Of a DNA stretch of 64,000 nucleotides, positions 56,869-64,000 are shown piece by piece; the first letter of the stretch is position 1, and the number at the start of each line of letters is the position of its first letter. The stretch is from JBDOQU01 sp039839375. Lineage in GTDB: Bacteria > Pseudomonadota > Alphaproteobacteria > DSM-16000 > Inquilinaceae. A program made the position numbers and the translations under genes. The notes beneath the pieces were generated by a model. That model saw only the letters and a list, made by a program, of their open reading frames with translations. It searched no databases and was not told the DNA's origin. The DNA is taken from assembly GCF_039839375.1 (NCBI RefSeq), contig NZ_JBDOQU010000016.1, positions 55,110-119,109 of the forward strand, written 5' to 3'.

Positions 56869-57122
56869 GTCATTCCAGCGGAGGCTGGAATCCATAGGCT
56901 CTCGCCGCTTCACTGACGGCAAAGGAAAAGGCGCGATCCTGGCTTCCATCGACACCGTATGGATGCTGGATCAAGTCCCATAGGCGCTAACTTTGGGGCA
57001 GTGAGCATCAGAGCCACCCTCACCCTCCCACTGCTTCGCGGTGGGCCCCTCCCTCTCCCGCAAGCAGGAGAGGGGAAAATTACGACCAAAGTTAGCGCCT
57101 ATGGGATCAAGTCCAGCATGAC
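56869..57122. repeat. Type A dispersed repeat, copy 1, interrupted by the 56976-57106 element
   Basis: It starts GTCATTCCAGCGGAGGCTGG and ends GTCCAGCATGAC. Without the inserted element and duplication it is about 118 bases, the same length as copies 2 and 3. Confidence 0.9.
56976..57106. mobile_element. 131-base miniature inverted-repeat element inserted in repeat A
   Basis: The 21-base perfect terminal inverted repeats are at 56976-56996 (starts TCCCATAGGCGCTAAC) and 57086-57106 (ends GTTAGCGCCTATGGGA). It is flanked by TCAAG at 56971-56975 and 57107-57111. The duplicated block can be drawn as long as GGATCAAGTCC (56968-56978 and 57104-57114) because element ends and target share bases. 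The interior has the type B hairpin motif CTCTCC-CGCAAGCAGG-AGAG. It encodes no protein. Confidence 0.85.
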
Positions 57123-57155
57123 GGGTTTAGGAATAGTTCTGATTTCAGAACAAAT

Positions 57156-58175
57156 CTACCGCCCTGCCAGGCTCGATATCTGCAGGAATGCCCGGGCGCA
57201 AAGGATTTCCGCCGGCATTCCGGTTCTCTTACAGTCCATTTCGGTATCGATCAGACGCCGTAGCGCGTCGCCCAGGCGCTCCGGAGCCCAGCGGCGGAGT
57301 TGGGAGCGGAAGCGCGGCTGCACCTTGAAGAAGACCGGCGGACGCAGCCCCGCCATCGCCTGGTCGGCCGTCTGGCCGGATTTGACCGCGCCGGCGGCGG
57401 CGTGAAGCCGTCCGAAATGACGCTGGGCCGCCCTCAGCAGGCTGATCGGCGATTCACCTTCCGCCAGCAGACGCTGCACCGCCCCGTCGACCCCCGCCCG
57501 GTCGCCGTCGGCCATCGCCAGAACCAGATCATCCATCGTCCTGGAGGACGCATCGCCCAGGCAGGCCGCCACATGCTGGGCGGTGATGGTCGTTTCGGGC
57601 TGGACGTAAAGCGCCAGCTTCTCGATCTCCCGCCGGGCGAGCTGCCGGTCGGGCGGCAGCAGGGACATAAGGGCATCCTCCGCCCCATTTTCCAGCGTCA
57701 GCCCCGCCTCCCGCGCGACCGTTCGGGCAATCAGGCCGATATCTCCGCCTTCCGGCAGGTAGCACGGCAGGGCCGCCATACGGTCGCTCTGCTCGGCGAG
57801 CTTCCGCAGGGCCGAGCTTTTGCCGAGATCGCCGGCCTCCAGGACGATCAGCGTGTCGGAATCCGGGCTGTCCAGCACCAGGCGCATCGCGGCGGCCGCG
57901 CCATCGGTTGTATCGCGCACCCTGACGGCACGCCGCCCGCCGGTGAGGGAACGCGCTGTCGCCTCATCCACCAGCCGGACGGGGTCCTTCATGATCTCCG
58001 GGCCCGTCAACTCCGACAGACGGAAGGGGTCGTCCTCTCCGCCCAGCACGCCGGCGACAAGGACCTGGGCGCGTTCCCGCGCCGTGCCGCTGTCGGGGCC
58101 GTAGATGAGGATGGCGCGGATTCCGGCCGCCGGACGGGCGACGAAGGCGTCGACCTTCGAGGCCGAGATCTTCAC
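57156..58175 (-). CDS. holA: DNA polymerase III delta subunit
   Basis: The 339-residue protein starts at GTG with KISASKVDAFVARPAAG. It has the family pattern ILIYGPDSGTARERA (degenerate P-loop) and ESPISLLRAAQRHFGRLH near the C-terminal collar. It is part of the clamp loader. It follows lptE by 11 bases. Confidence 0.93.
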   Translation of the reverse strand: MKISASKVDAFVARPAAGIRAILIYGPDSGTARERAQVLVAGVLGGEDDPFRLSELTGPEIMKDPVRLVDEATARSLTGGRRAVRVRDTTDGAAAAMRLVLDSPDSDTLIVLEAGDLGKSSALRKLAEQSDRMAALPCYLPEGGDIGLIARTVAREAGLTLENGAEDALMSLLPPDRQLARREIEKLALYVQPETTITAQHVAACLGDASSRTMDDLVLAMADGDRAGVDGAVQRLLAEGESPISLLRAAQRHFGRLHAAAGAVKSGQTADQAMAGLRPPVFFKVQPRFRSQLRRWAPERLGDALRRLIDTEMDCKRTGMPAEILCARAFLQISSLAGR

Positions 58176-58186
58176 CAGTCCGGTCC

Positions 58187-58693
58187 CTACGTCTCTCGGG
58201 TGAAATGAAGCGCCAGGCGCGTGCGGATGTCCTCGCTCAACTGACGAAGGGCGCGCTCGCGGGCCGACCGTTCGGCGCTCAGCGTCGCAAACTCGTCGTC
58301 CAGCACGTTGTAGCTGGTGATCGAGGTGATAGAGCCGGATGTCACGCGCTCGCCGGCGACCGTGTTCAGCGTGTAGGTCGCCGTCACCCGCAGGTTGGAC
58401 CGGGTCCGAGTGGCGTCGTCCTGGATGCCGAGATCCTGCCGCGCCTCGCTGACATTGACGCGCAGGCTGTATTCCGGCGAATCGGGCTGCCCGGACGGGT
58501 TCAGGCTCTGGAGAAGGTAGTTGCGCAGGATCTGGCCGCGCCGATCGGGGATGATCTCCACCTTCACGGCGGCCAGCTCCTCGCTGACCGCGACGCCCGA
58601 CTGGGTTTCGGCGTAGAGCGGCTGGTAGCCGCAGCCGGCCAGTTCCACCAGGCAGAAGAGGATCGCCAGCGGGCGCAGCAGGTCAGACAACAA
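58187..58693 (-). CDS. lptE: LPS-assembly lipoprotein LptE
   Basis: The 168-residue protein has a lipobox in CLVELAGCGYQPLYAE and the LptE fold (VEIIPDRRGQILRNYLLQSL). It plugs the LptD outer-membrane channel. The start is TTG inside the end of leuS (11-base overlap), so the order leuS-lptE-holA is probably one transcript. Confidence 0.92.
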   Translation of the reverse strand: MLSDLLRPLAILFCLVELAGCGYQPLYAETQSGVAVSEELAAVKVEIIPDRRGQILRNYLLQSLNPSGQPDSPEYSLRVNVSEARQDLGIQDDATRTRSNLRVTATYTLNTVAGERVTSGSITSITSYNVLDDEFATLSAERSARERALRQLSEDIRTRLALHFTRET

Positions 58694-61334
58694 GATTCAC
58701 CACCCTGTTCGGCACGACGATGACCTTCCGGACGGTCGACCCGTCCAGCGCGCGCTGGACCGACGGATCGTCCAGCGCTGTTCGTTCCGCGATATCGCGG
58801 GCGACATCCCTCGGCAGCGCCAGCGTGGTCCGCAGCTTGCCGTTCACCTGGATGGCGACCGTCACGGTGTCGTCCACGGTCAGCGCCGGGTCGAAGGCAG
58901 GCCACGGGCTTTCCGACACCGGCGCGGCATGACCCAGCGCCTGCCACAGCTCCTCGGCCAGATGGGGCATGATCGGGCCGATCAGCAATACCGAAGCCTC
59001 CAGCGCTTCCCGATAGGCCCAGCCGTCGCCGTCTCCGGCGGGCGTGAATTCGCCGATCGCGTTGGTCAGCTCCCGGATGCGGGCGACCGCTCGGTTGAGC
59101 CGGAAATTCTCCAGATCCTCATCGACGCCCTGGATGGTCTTGTGCACCTTCGACCGCAGCGCCTGCGCGGGCTGGGAGAAGCGATCCGGCTTCGGCGCGC
59201 CGGCGGGGGGAAGGGCCGCCAGCCCGTCATCGACCAGCCGCCACAGGCGGTTGGCGTAGCGCCAGGCGCCCTCGATGCCGGCATCGGTCCATTCCAGGTC
59301 CCGCTCCGGCGGGCTGTCGGACAGCAGCAGCAGCCGGGCCGTGTCGGCGCCGTACGATTCCACCACATGCTCAAGCCCGACGACATTCTTCTTGGACTTG
59401 CTCATCTTCTCCAGCCGGCCGCGCTCAACGGCCGCGCCGTCGGACAGGCGGACGGCGGCGTCGCCCTGCAACTCCACTTCTTCCGGATAGAGCCAGGTCC
59501 CGTCCGGCGCGCGGTAGGTCTCGTGGACGACCATGCCCTGGGTCATCAGTCCGGCGAAGGGCTCGTCGACGCCCAGATAGCCGCAATGCCTGAGCGCGCG
59601 GGTGAAGAAGCGGGAATAGAGCAGGTGCAGGACCGCATGCTCGATGCCGCCGATATACTGGTCGACCGGCATCCAGTAATCCACGGCCGCCCCGTCCAGC
59701 CCTTCCTCGGCATGGGGCGAGCAGAAGCGCGCGAAATACCAGGAGGATTCGAAGAAGGTATCGAACGTGTCCGTCTCGCGCGTCGCCTTCCCGCCGCAGG
59801 TCGGGCAGGCGACATGCTTCCAGGTCGGGTGATGGTCCAGCGGATTGCCGGGACGGTCGAAGGAGACGTCGCGCGGCAGTTCCACCGGAAGCTGGTCTTC
59901 CGGCACCGGGACCATCCCGCAGGAGTCGCAATGGATGATCGGGATCGGACAGCCCCAATAGCGCTGGCGGGAGACGCCCCAATCGCGCAGCCGGTAGCGT
60001 ACGGTCGCCTCGCCCGCGCCGCGTTCCTCGACGGCTGCGATGGCGATGTCCTTGGCTTTCGAGACGCTGAGGCTTCTCCCGTCGGTCAGGCTGCCCAGAT
60101 CGTAGCCGTACGTGCCGCCGTCCGTATCGGAGTACGCGGTAACGGAGACATGCAGCCGCCCATCCTGCTCCGGGGCACGGTCAAAGGCGGCGCGCTCGCT
60201 CTCCGGCAAGCCGGCGTAGGCCTCATCCGTCAGCACGCCTGAGCCTTCCGGCCACAGGACGGGCTTCACCGCCAGCCCGTACTTGCGGGCGAAATCCAGG
60301 TCCCGCTGGTCATGCGCCGGGCAGCCGAAGATAGCGCCGGTGCCGTAATCCATCAGCACGAAGTTGGCGACATAGACCGGTAGCACGATGGACGGGTCCA
60401 ACGGGTGGACGACCCGGAGGCCGGTATCCATGCCGCGCTTCTCCGCCGTCTCGATCGCCTCCTCGCTGGTGCCCATCCGCCGGCATTCGGCGATGAACTC
60501 CGCAAGCTCGGCGTTGCCGGCCCCGGCCTCGTCCGCCAGCGGATGATCGGGCGAAATGGCGCAGAAGCTGGCGCCGAACAGCGTATCGGGTCGGGTGGTG
60601 AAGACTTCCAGCGAATCAGCACGCCCCTCGAAGGGAAAGCGTACGGTCGCGCCGACCGACCGGCCGATCCAGTTCTCCTGCATCAGGCGCACCCGCTCGG
60701 GCCATCGGTCCAGCCCCTTCAGCGCGTCGATCAACTCATCGGCATATTCGGTGATTCGCAGGAACCATTGGGTGAGCTGCCGCTTCTCCACCAGCGCGCC
60801 CGACCGCCAGCCTCGGCCCTCGATCACCTGCTCGTTGGCCAGCACGGTGTTCTCAACCGGGTCCCAATTGACCCAGGATTCCTTCCGATAGGCCAACCCC
60901 GCCTTCAGGAAGTCCAGGAACATCCTCTGTTCATGGCGGTAATAGTCCGGCGTGCAGGTGGCGACCTCCCGGTCCCAATCGTAGGACAGGCCGATCAGCT
61001 TCAACTGCTCCCGCATCACGCGGATGTTCTCGAACGTCCAGTCGGCCGGATGGACCTTGTTGGCGATCGCCGCGTTCTCCGCCGGCAGGCCGAAGGCGTC
61101 CCATCCCATCGGATGCAGGACGTTGAAGCCCTTGGCCCGGCGGTAGCGGGCGACCACGTCGCCGATGGCGTAGTTCCGGACATGGCCGACATGCAGCCGT
61201 CCCGACGGGTAGGGAAACATCTCCAGCACGTAGTATTTCGGCCGGCCGGGATCCTCCGTCGCGGTGAAGCTGCCGCGCCGGGCCCATTCCGCCTGCCATT
61301 TCGCTTCCGTTTCCCGGAAATTATACCGCGCCAT
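58683..61334 (-). CDS. leuS: Leucyl-tRNA synthetase
   Basis: The 883-residue class I synthetase has the HIGH motif in MFPYPSGRLHVGHVRNYAIG, the editing domain (TTRPDTLFGASFCAI) and KMSKS in LEKMSKSKKNVVGLEH. It charges and edits tRNA-Leu. It is transcribed toward lptE and holA. Confidence 0.97.
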   Translation of the reverse strand: MARYNFRETEAKWQAEWARRGSFTATEDPGRPKYYVLEMFPYPSGRLHVGHVRNYAIGDVVARYRRAKGFNVLHPMGWDAFGLPAENAAIANKVHPADWTFENIRVMREQLKLIGLSYDWDREVATCTPDYYRHEQRMFLDFLKAGLAYRKESWVNWDPVENTVLANEQVIEGRGWRSGALVEKRQLTQWFLRITEYADELIDALKGLDRWPERVRLMQENWIGRSVGATVRFPFEGRADSLEVFTTRPDTLFGASFCAISPDHPLADEAGAGNAELAEFIAECRRMGTSEEAIETAEKRGMDTGLRVVHPLDPSIVLPVYVANFVLMDYGTGAIFGCPAHDQRDLDFARKYGLAVKPVLWPEGSGVLTDEAYAGLPESERAAFDRAPEQDGRLHVSVTAYSDTDGGTYGYDLGSLTDGRSLSVSKAKDIAIAAVEERGAGEATVRYRLRDWGVSRQRYWGCPIPIIHCDSCGMVPVPEDQLPVELPRDVSFDRPGNPLDHHPTWKHVACPTCGGKATRETDTFDTFFESSWYFARFCSPHAEEGLDGAAVDYWMPVDQYIGGIEHAVLHLLYSRFFTRALRHCGYLGVDEPFAGLMTQGMVVHETYRAPDGTWLYPEEVELQGDAAVRLSDGAAVERGRLEKMSKSKKNVVGLEHVVESYGADTARLLLLSDSPPERDLEWTDAGIEGAWRYANRLWRLVDDGLAALPPAGAPKPDRFSQPAQALRSKVHKTIQGVDEDLENFRLNRAVARIRELTNAIGEFTPAGDGDGWAYREALEASVLLIGPIMPHLAEELWQALGHAAPVSESPWPAFDPALTVDDTVTVAIQVNGKLRTTLALPRDVARDIAERTALDDPSVQRALDGSTVRKVIVVPNRVVNLVV

Positions 61335-61439
61335 CTCTATCGCCGCCCTGGTCCCTCTAAGTCCGGCCCGAACATACCAGATTGCCCGTTGAAATCATTC
61401 AACTTCGGCCGTCCCACCCGTCATTCCAGCCCTTTTCCA

Positions 61440-61557
61440 GTCATTCCAGCGAAAGCTGGAATCCATGGGCCGGCGCCGCTTCGCTAGCGGCGAAGAACCG
61501 GGTGCCGTCCGTGGCGTTATCAATGCCGTATGGATGCTGGATCAAGTCCAGCATGAC
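61440..61557. repeat. Type A dispersed repeat, copy 2
   Basis: 118 bases from GTCATTCCAGCGAAAGCTGG to CAAGTCCAGCATGAC. Short inverted ends (CCAGC...GCTGG at the left, TGCTGGAT...GTCCAGCA at the right) give two small hairpins. Confidence 0.9.
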
Positions 61558-61571
61558 GTTTTCCTTTTCTG

Positions 61572-61688
61572 GTCATTCCAGCGAAGGCTGGAATCCATAG
61601 GTCCGCGCGACTTCACCGGCGGCGACGAACCGACCGGCGTCCCGACGGCCTCAACTCCCCATGGATGCCGGATCAAGTCCGGCATGAC
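61572..61688. repeat. Type A dispersed repeat, copy 3
   Basis: 117 bases, same orientation as copy 2 and only 14 bases after it. The right end has compensatory changes (GCCGGATCAAGTCCGGC) that keep the hairpin. Confidence 0.9.
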
Positions 61689-61812
61689 GACAATTGCGCC
61701 TCATCCTGAGCCTGTCGAAGGATGCGGGCCGGATGCTTCCGACAAGCCCGCCTTGAGGGAAAGCGAAAATCTCCCCGCGTAGGCAAATGTCGGCTTTTGT
61801 GGGCTTTCGTCC

Positions 61813-62349
61813 TCAGGAGGCCGCGCCGGAGGCGACGCGGAACTCACGCGCGCGGCTGAGGATCGTGTTCTCGAACGCGCGCTCGGTCTCCGCGTCCACG
61901 GGCGCGTCGACCCAGCCGCCGGTCGCGTCGCGGGACTGGCGGAAGATGGAGACTCGCACGCCATCGGAACGGAGCTGCCGGCCCAGGATGTAGATATTGA
62001 CCTTGAACCGCTCGTTCGGCGTCTCGGGCGCGGTGTACCAGTCGGTCAGGATGACGCCGCCGAACGGGTCGGCCGATGTGACCGGCATGAAGGATACGGT
62101 GTCCAGCGAGGCGCGCCACAGGAAGCTGTTGACGCCGATGCCGGAGCCCGGCTGCTGCTCTTCGTCGCCATCGCCGCCGAACAAAGTCAGCCCGTCCTCG
62201 CCCAGGATCGACTGTCCGTCATGGAGCCGCGCCATCTGGCGGTCGTAATGGTCGCCGGTCGGGATGTCGAGCGGCTCGTTCGTGCCGCCGCACGCCGCGA
62301 GCGCGAGCAGGGAGACGGCGAGGACGATAGAGAGGCGAGCTTTCATCAT
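61813..62349 (-). CDS. DUF3576 domain lipoprotein
   Basis: The 178-residue protein has a lipoprotein signal (MMKARLSIVLAVSLLALAAC). A domain follows with GIGVNSFLWRASLDTVSFMP, DPFGGVILTDWYTAPETPNE and VNIYILGRQLRSDGVRVSIF. This is the alphaproteobacterial DUF3576 family, often next to leuS-lptE-holA. It is probably in the envelope; function unknown. It lies after the porin gene and its terminator. Confidence 0.86.
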   Translation of the reverse strand: MMKARLSIVLAVSLLALAACGGTNEPLDIPTGDHYDRQMARLHDGQSILGEDGLTLFGGDGDEEQQPGSGIGVNSFLWRASLDTVSFMPVTSADPFGGVILTDWYTAPETPNERFKVNIYILGRQLRSDGVRVSIFRQSRDATGGWVDAPVDAETERAFENTILSRAREFRVASGAAS

Positions 62350-62364
62350 GGGATGACGATCAAG

Positions 62365-62398
62365 CAAAAAAAAGAGGATGGCGCAAGCGCCATCCTCT
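62365..62398 (-). terminator. Rho-independent terminator of the porin gene
   Basis: GAGGATGGCGC (62374-62384) pairs with GCGCCATCCTC (62387-62397). On the minus strand a run of eight or nine T follows (62365-62373). Confidence 0.9.
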
Positions 62399-62434
62399 CC
62401 TTACCCGCCGAAACGGGGAACTTAGGCCTTAGTC

Positions 62435-63541
62435 TTAGAAGGCCACCGAGGTGCCGATGATGAACACGGTCGCCTCGTTGTCGGCCTCATACGGCGTAGC
62501 TTCCGCGTCCACGAAGGACACGTCGCTGTAGACCGTCAGGCCCGGGGCCAGGGCGTATTCGGCGCCGACGGTGTAGATGTCGGTGCCGGCGTCGCTGCCG
62601 TCCTCGAAGTCACGCTCGTCGAACGCGGCGCTGGCGCCGACGGTCCACGGGCCGGTCGTGTAGGCCGCACCGACCTGCCAGGTCTCCTGCTCGTCGAGCC
62701 CAGTCGACGCGAACAGAGGATCAGTAGAGTCCAGGCCGTTGTCCACGGTGGCCGGCGTATCGGTCAGCGCGACATAACCAACGCCGAAGGTGAAGCCGCC
62801 GAAGCCGACACTCACACCGGCGTCGTAGCCATTATAGTCGTCACCTGCGTCACCCGAAGCCGTCACATAGCCAGCGCCGAGGGTCAGGTCAAAGCCGCCG
62901 AAATCGCCATTGTACGCGCCGCCGATCTCGATGGCGTCGCCGAGCTCGTTGCTACGATCGCCGATGCCGTCCTTGCCTTCGCCGGTCGGGGTCGGGGCAT
63001 AGCTGATGCCGGCCTGGAAGCCGCCGAAGTTCGGGGTCAGGTAGTGGATCTTGGTCGAGTCGCTGTTGAGCCCGTCATCGGCGTCATACAGGTACGAACC
63101 GGCGCTGCCGACCGTGTAGGCGCTGTAGTTGCCGTCGTAACCGCCGGAAGCGACGGTCGGGGCGGCGACCATGAAGTTGGCGACCGGGCCTTCCTTGTCG
63201 CCGAGGCGGATCTGGCCGAAACCACCGCCGATGTAGAGATACTGCTCGTCGATCTCGATGTCGTCGCCATCGCCGCCGGAACCGCCAGCGGAAATGTCGT
63301 CCATTTCGATCTCGGCGCCGTACTCAAGGCCGTTGTCGGCCACGCCGTCGGCGTTGAACTGGATCACGCCGTCCTGGCGGAAGTCGTGATCACGCTCCGC
63401 GCCGCCGTCTTCGTCCTCGTCCACATAACCGAACTCGAACTGGGTCGAGCCGGTGATGGCGAGCTCGAGCTGCGCGAACGCCGGGCTGGCCAGCAGGCCG
63501 AAACCGACGATGGCGCTCGTCCCCAAAAGAACCTTCTTCAT
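62435..63541 (-). CDS. Outer-membrane porin (Gram-negative porin family)
   Basis: The 368-residue protein starts MKKVLLGTSAIVGFGLLASP, a signal peptide cut after AFA. A beta-barrel follows with alternating strands (QFEFGYVDEDEDGG, LEYGAEIEMDD, GFGQIRLGDKEGPVANFMV) and ends in a terminal Phe (IIGTSVAF), as needed for Bam assembly. It is unusually rich in Asp, Glu and Gly and poor in Lys/Arg. Pore selectivity is unknown. Upstream there is a GGAGG-type site and, farther away, a GACACAA/TTGTGTC dyad at 63690-63713. Confidence 0.9.
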   Translation of the reverse strand: MKKVLLGTSAIVGFGLLASPAFAQLELAITGSTQFEFGYVDEDEDGGAERDHDFRQDGVIQFNADGVADNGLEYGAEIEMDDISAGGSGGDGDDIEIDEQYLYIGGGFGQIRLGDKEGPVANFMVAAPTVASGGYDGNYSAYTVGSAGSYLYDADDGLNSDSTKIHYLTPNFGGFQAGISYAPTPTGEGKDGIGDRSNELGDAIEIGGAYNGDFGGFDLTLGAGYVTASGDAGDDYNGYDAGVSVGFGGFTFGVGYVALTDTPATVDNGLDSTDPLFASTGLDEQETWQVGAAYTTGPWTVGASAAFDERDFEDGSDAGTDIYTVGAEYALAPGLTVYSDVSFVDAEATPYEADNEATVFIIGTSVAF

Positions 63542-63689
63542 ACCTTCAACCTCCTGAAACGGCCGGGTGGGCCGTGATTGGTCAAATGCAGTCGACGCAA
63601 CATCCTTATCGGATGACCCCATGCGCCAATCGCATTTGAAGCGTATACGCGGTGCGGAGCGGGGTGACAACGACGAAAGTGGCGCGAAT

Positions 63690-63713
63690 GACACAAAGCC
63701 TCCACATTGTGTC
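63690..63713. promoter_or_regulatory. Dyad GACACAA-N10-TTGTGTC upstream of the porin gene
   Basis: 7-base perfect arms about 150 bases before the porin ATG. A possible operator; the regulator is unknown. Confidence 0.35.
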
Positions 63714-63788
63714 GTATCGGCAACAGTTTCGCGTAAGAGGTTGAAAGGGCGGGAAGAAGGGCGGATGCCGACCTTCTTTTCCTTGCTG

Positions 63789-63890
63789 GTCATGCTGGAC
63801 CCCGATCCAGCATCCATACGGGTGTCGATGGCGGGCGAGACCGCGCCCGGTTCTTCACCGCCGGCGAAGCGACGAGGGCCCATGGATTCC
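63789..63890. repeat. Type A dispersed repeat, copy 4, opposite orientation and broken
   Basis: The reverse complement matches copies 1-3 from GGAATCCATGGGCC to the end CCAGCATGACC. The head (GTCATTCCAGCGAAAGCT) is missing: identity stops sharply at 63890 after CCATGGATTCC. Confidence 0.85.
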
Positions 63891-64000
63891 TGTGTGTTGG
63901 ATGGTTGCTATGATGGGAGCGGGAAGGAGGCCGTTGGATTCGAGGTCGCCCGATCGGTAGACCGTATGCTGGCCTGGCCCCTTCCCGCTCGTCTTGCACC
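63891..64000. other. Possible edge of an insertion element
   Basis: The sequence after the A-repeat break has an inverted pair GAGCGGGAAGG (63919-63929) and CCTTCCCGCTC (63980-63990) and no convincing ORF. The window ends before identity can be decided. Confidence 0.35.

Larger units (their letters stand above)
61335..61812. repeat. Repeat-rich intergenic region after leuS
   Basis: 478 bases without a gene. It holds a head fragment of repeat A (61419-61432), full A copies at 61440-61557 and 61572-61688, and the motif CTCATCCTGAGCCTGTCGAA at 61700-61719 followed by GGATG. No RNA gene was recognised. Confidence 0.8.

Noticed and set aside
61440..61688. Two tandem similar units that could suggest a CRISPR array
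   Set aside because: Units are about 118 bases, similar over their whole length with no unique spacers, and no cas genes are present.
63542..63789. Pho box upstream of the porin gene
   Set aside because: The GTGACAA-type sequence near 63665 has no second repeat at an 11-base spacing.
63790..63999. A 69-codon open frame at the right edge
   Set aside because: It lies across repeat A and the unknown edge sequence; it is low-complexity and has no ribosome site.

Overview
The window is GC-rich alphaproteobacterial chromosome, most likely Rhodospirillales-like (inference from gene content and order; no marker phylogeny was run). It is almost entirely housekeeping. The block maf - ppsR - (gap) - hemE - hemH - hemJ - rho - mnmE - mnmG - rsmG - parA - parB - holA - lptE - leuS is the classic layout around an alphaproteobacterial replication origin. 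The 421-base gap between ppsR and hemE (41432-41852) holds a perfect DnaA box and several near matches, so it is my oriC candidate. Three parS sites lie beside parAB, two of them inside the rsmG coding sequence. No dnaA, rRNA, tRNA, CRISPR array or prophage is visible.

Layout. 1-6087: tsaB (cut by the left edge), a VanX-type dipeptidase, a nitroreductase, a Bax-like glucosaminidase protein, nfuA, then a UspA / TIGR02186 / TauE-SafE operon. 6393-6950: a sugar O-acetyltransferase whose base composition is less GC-rich than its surroundings. 7066-15638: trpS, murJ, glnD, mutS and a small glycine-zipper lipoprotein, all on the minus strand. 15927-18230: maeB. 18292-26110: a complete phosphate block phoR-pstS-pstC-pstA-pstB-phoU-phoB, with a three-repeat Pho box before pstS. 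26220-30516: a three-gene ABC importer of the FbpABC superfamily. It has its own Pho-box-like sequence and a binding protein that seems to lack the ferric Tyr pair, so it probably belongs to the phosphate-starvation response. 30581-31646: a TetR regulator and a short alpha/beta-hydrolase remnant with matching operator palindromes. 31678-35715: a GNAT acetyltransferase, an Smr protein and lutCBA (lactate oxidation). 35836-37826: a Tim44-like protein, an FxsA protein and secB. 37830-41431: dnaQ-coaE-aroE-maf-ppsR, in which all four junctions overlap by an ATGA. 41853-50831: haem genes (hemE, hemH, hemJ), a J-domain protein with a ribbon-helix-helix-like N-terminus, rho, and a small redox/repair group (quinone reductase, dienelactone hydrolase, ogt, DUF255). 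50950-61334: DUF6489, mnmEG, rsmG, parAB, holA, lptE, leuS. 61813-63541: a DUF3576 lipoprotein and an acidic porin.

Mobile and repetitive DNA is confined to intergenic gaps. Four copies of a roughly 118-base repeat ('A') occur after parB, twice after leuS and upstream of the porin. The copy after parB is split by a 131-base element with 21-base inverted ends and a target duplication. The copy near the right edge is broken off, suggesting that another insertion begins there.

I found no wholly new system. The observations most worth following are the PhoB-linked FbpABC-type transporter, the nested miniature element, the parS sites embedded in rsmG as the peptide VSRET, the RHH/J-domain fusion and the truncated TetR-controlled hydrolase.
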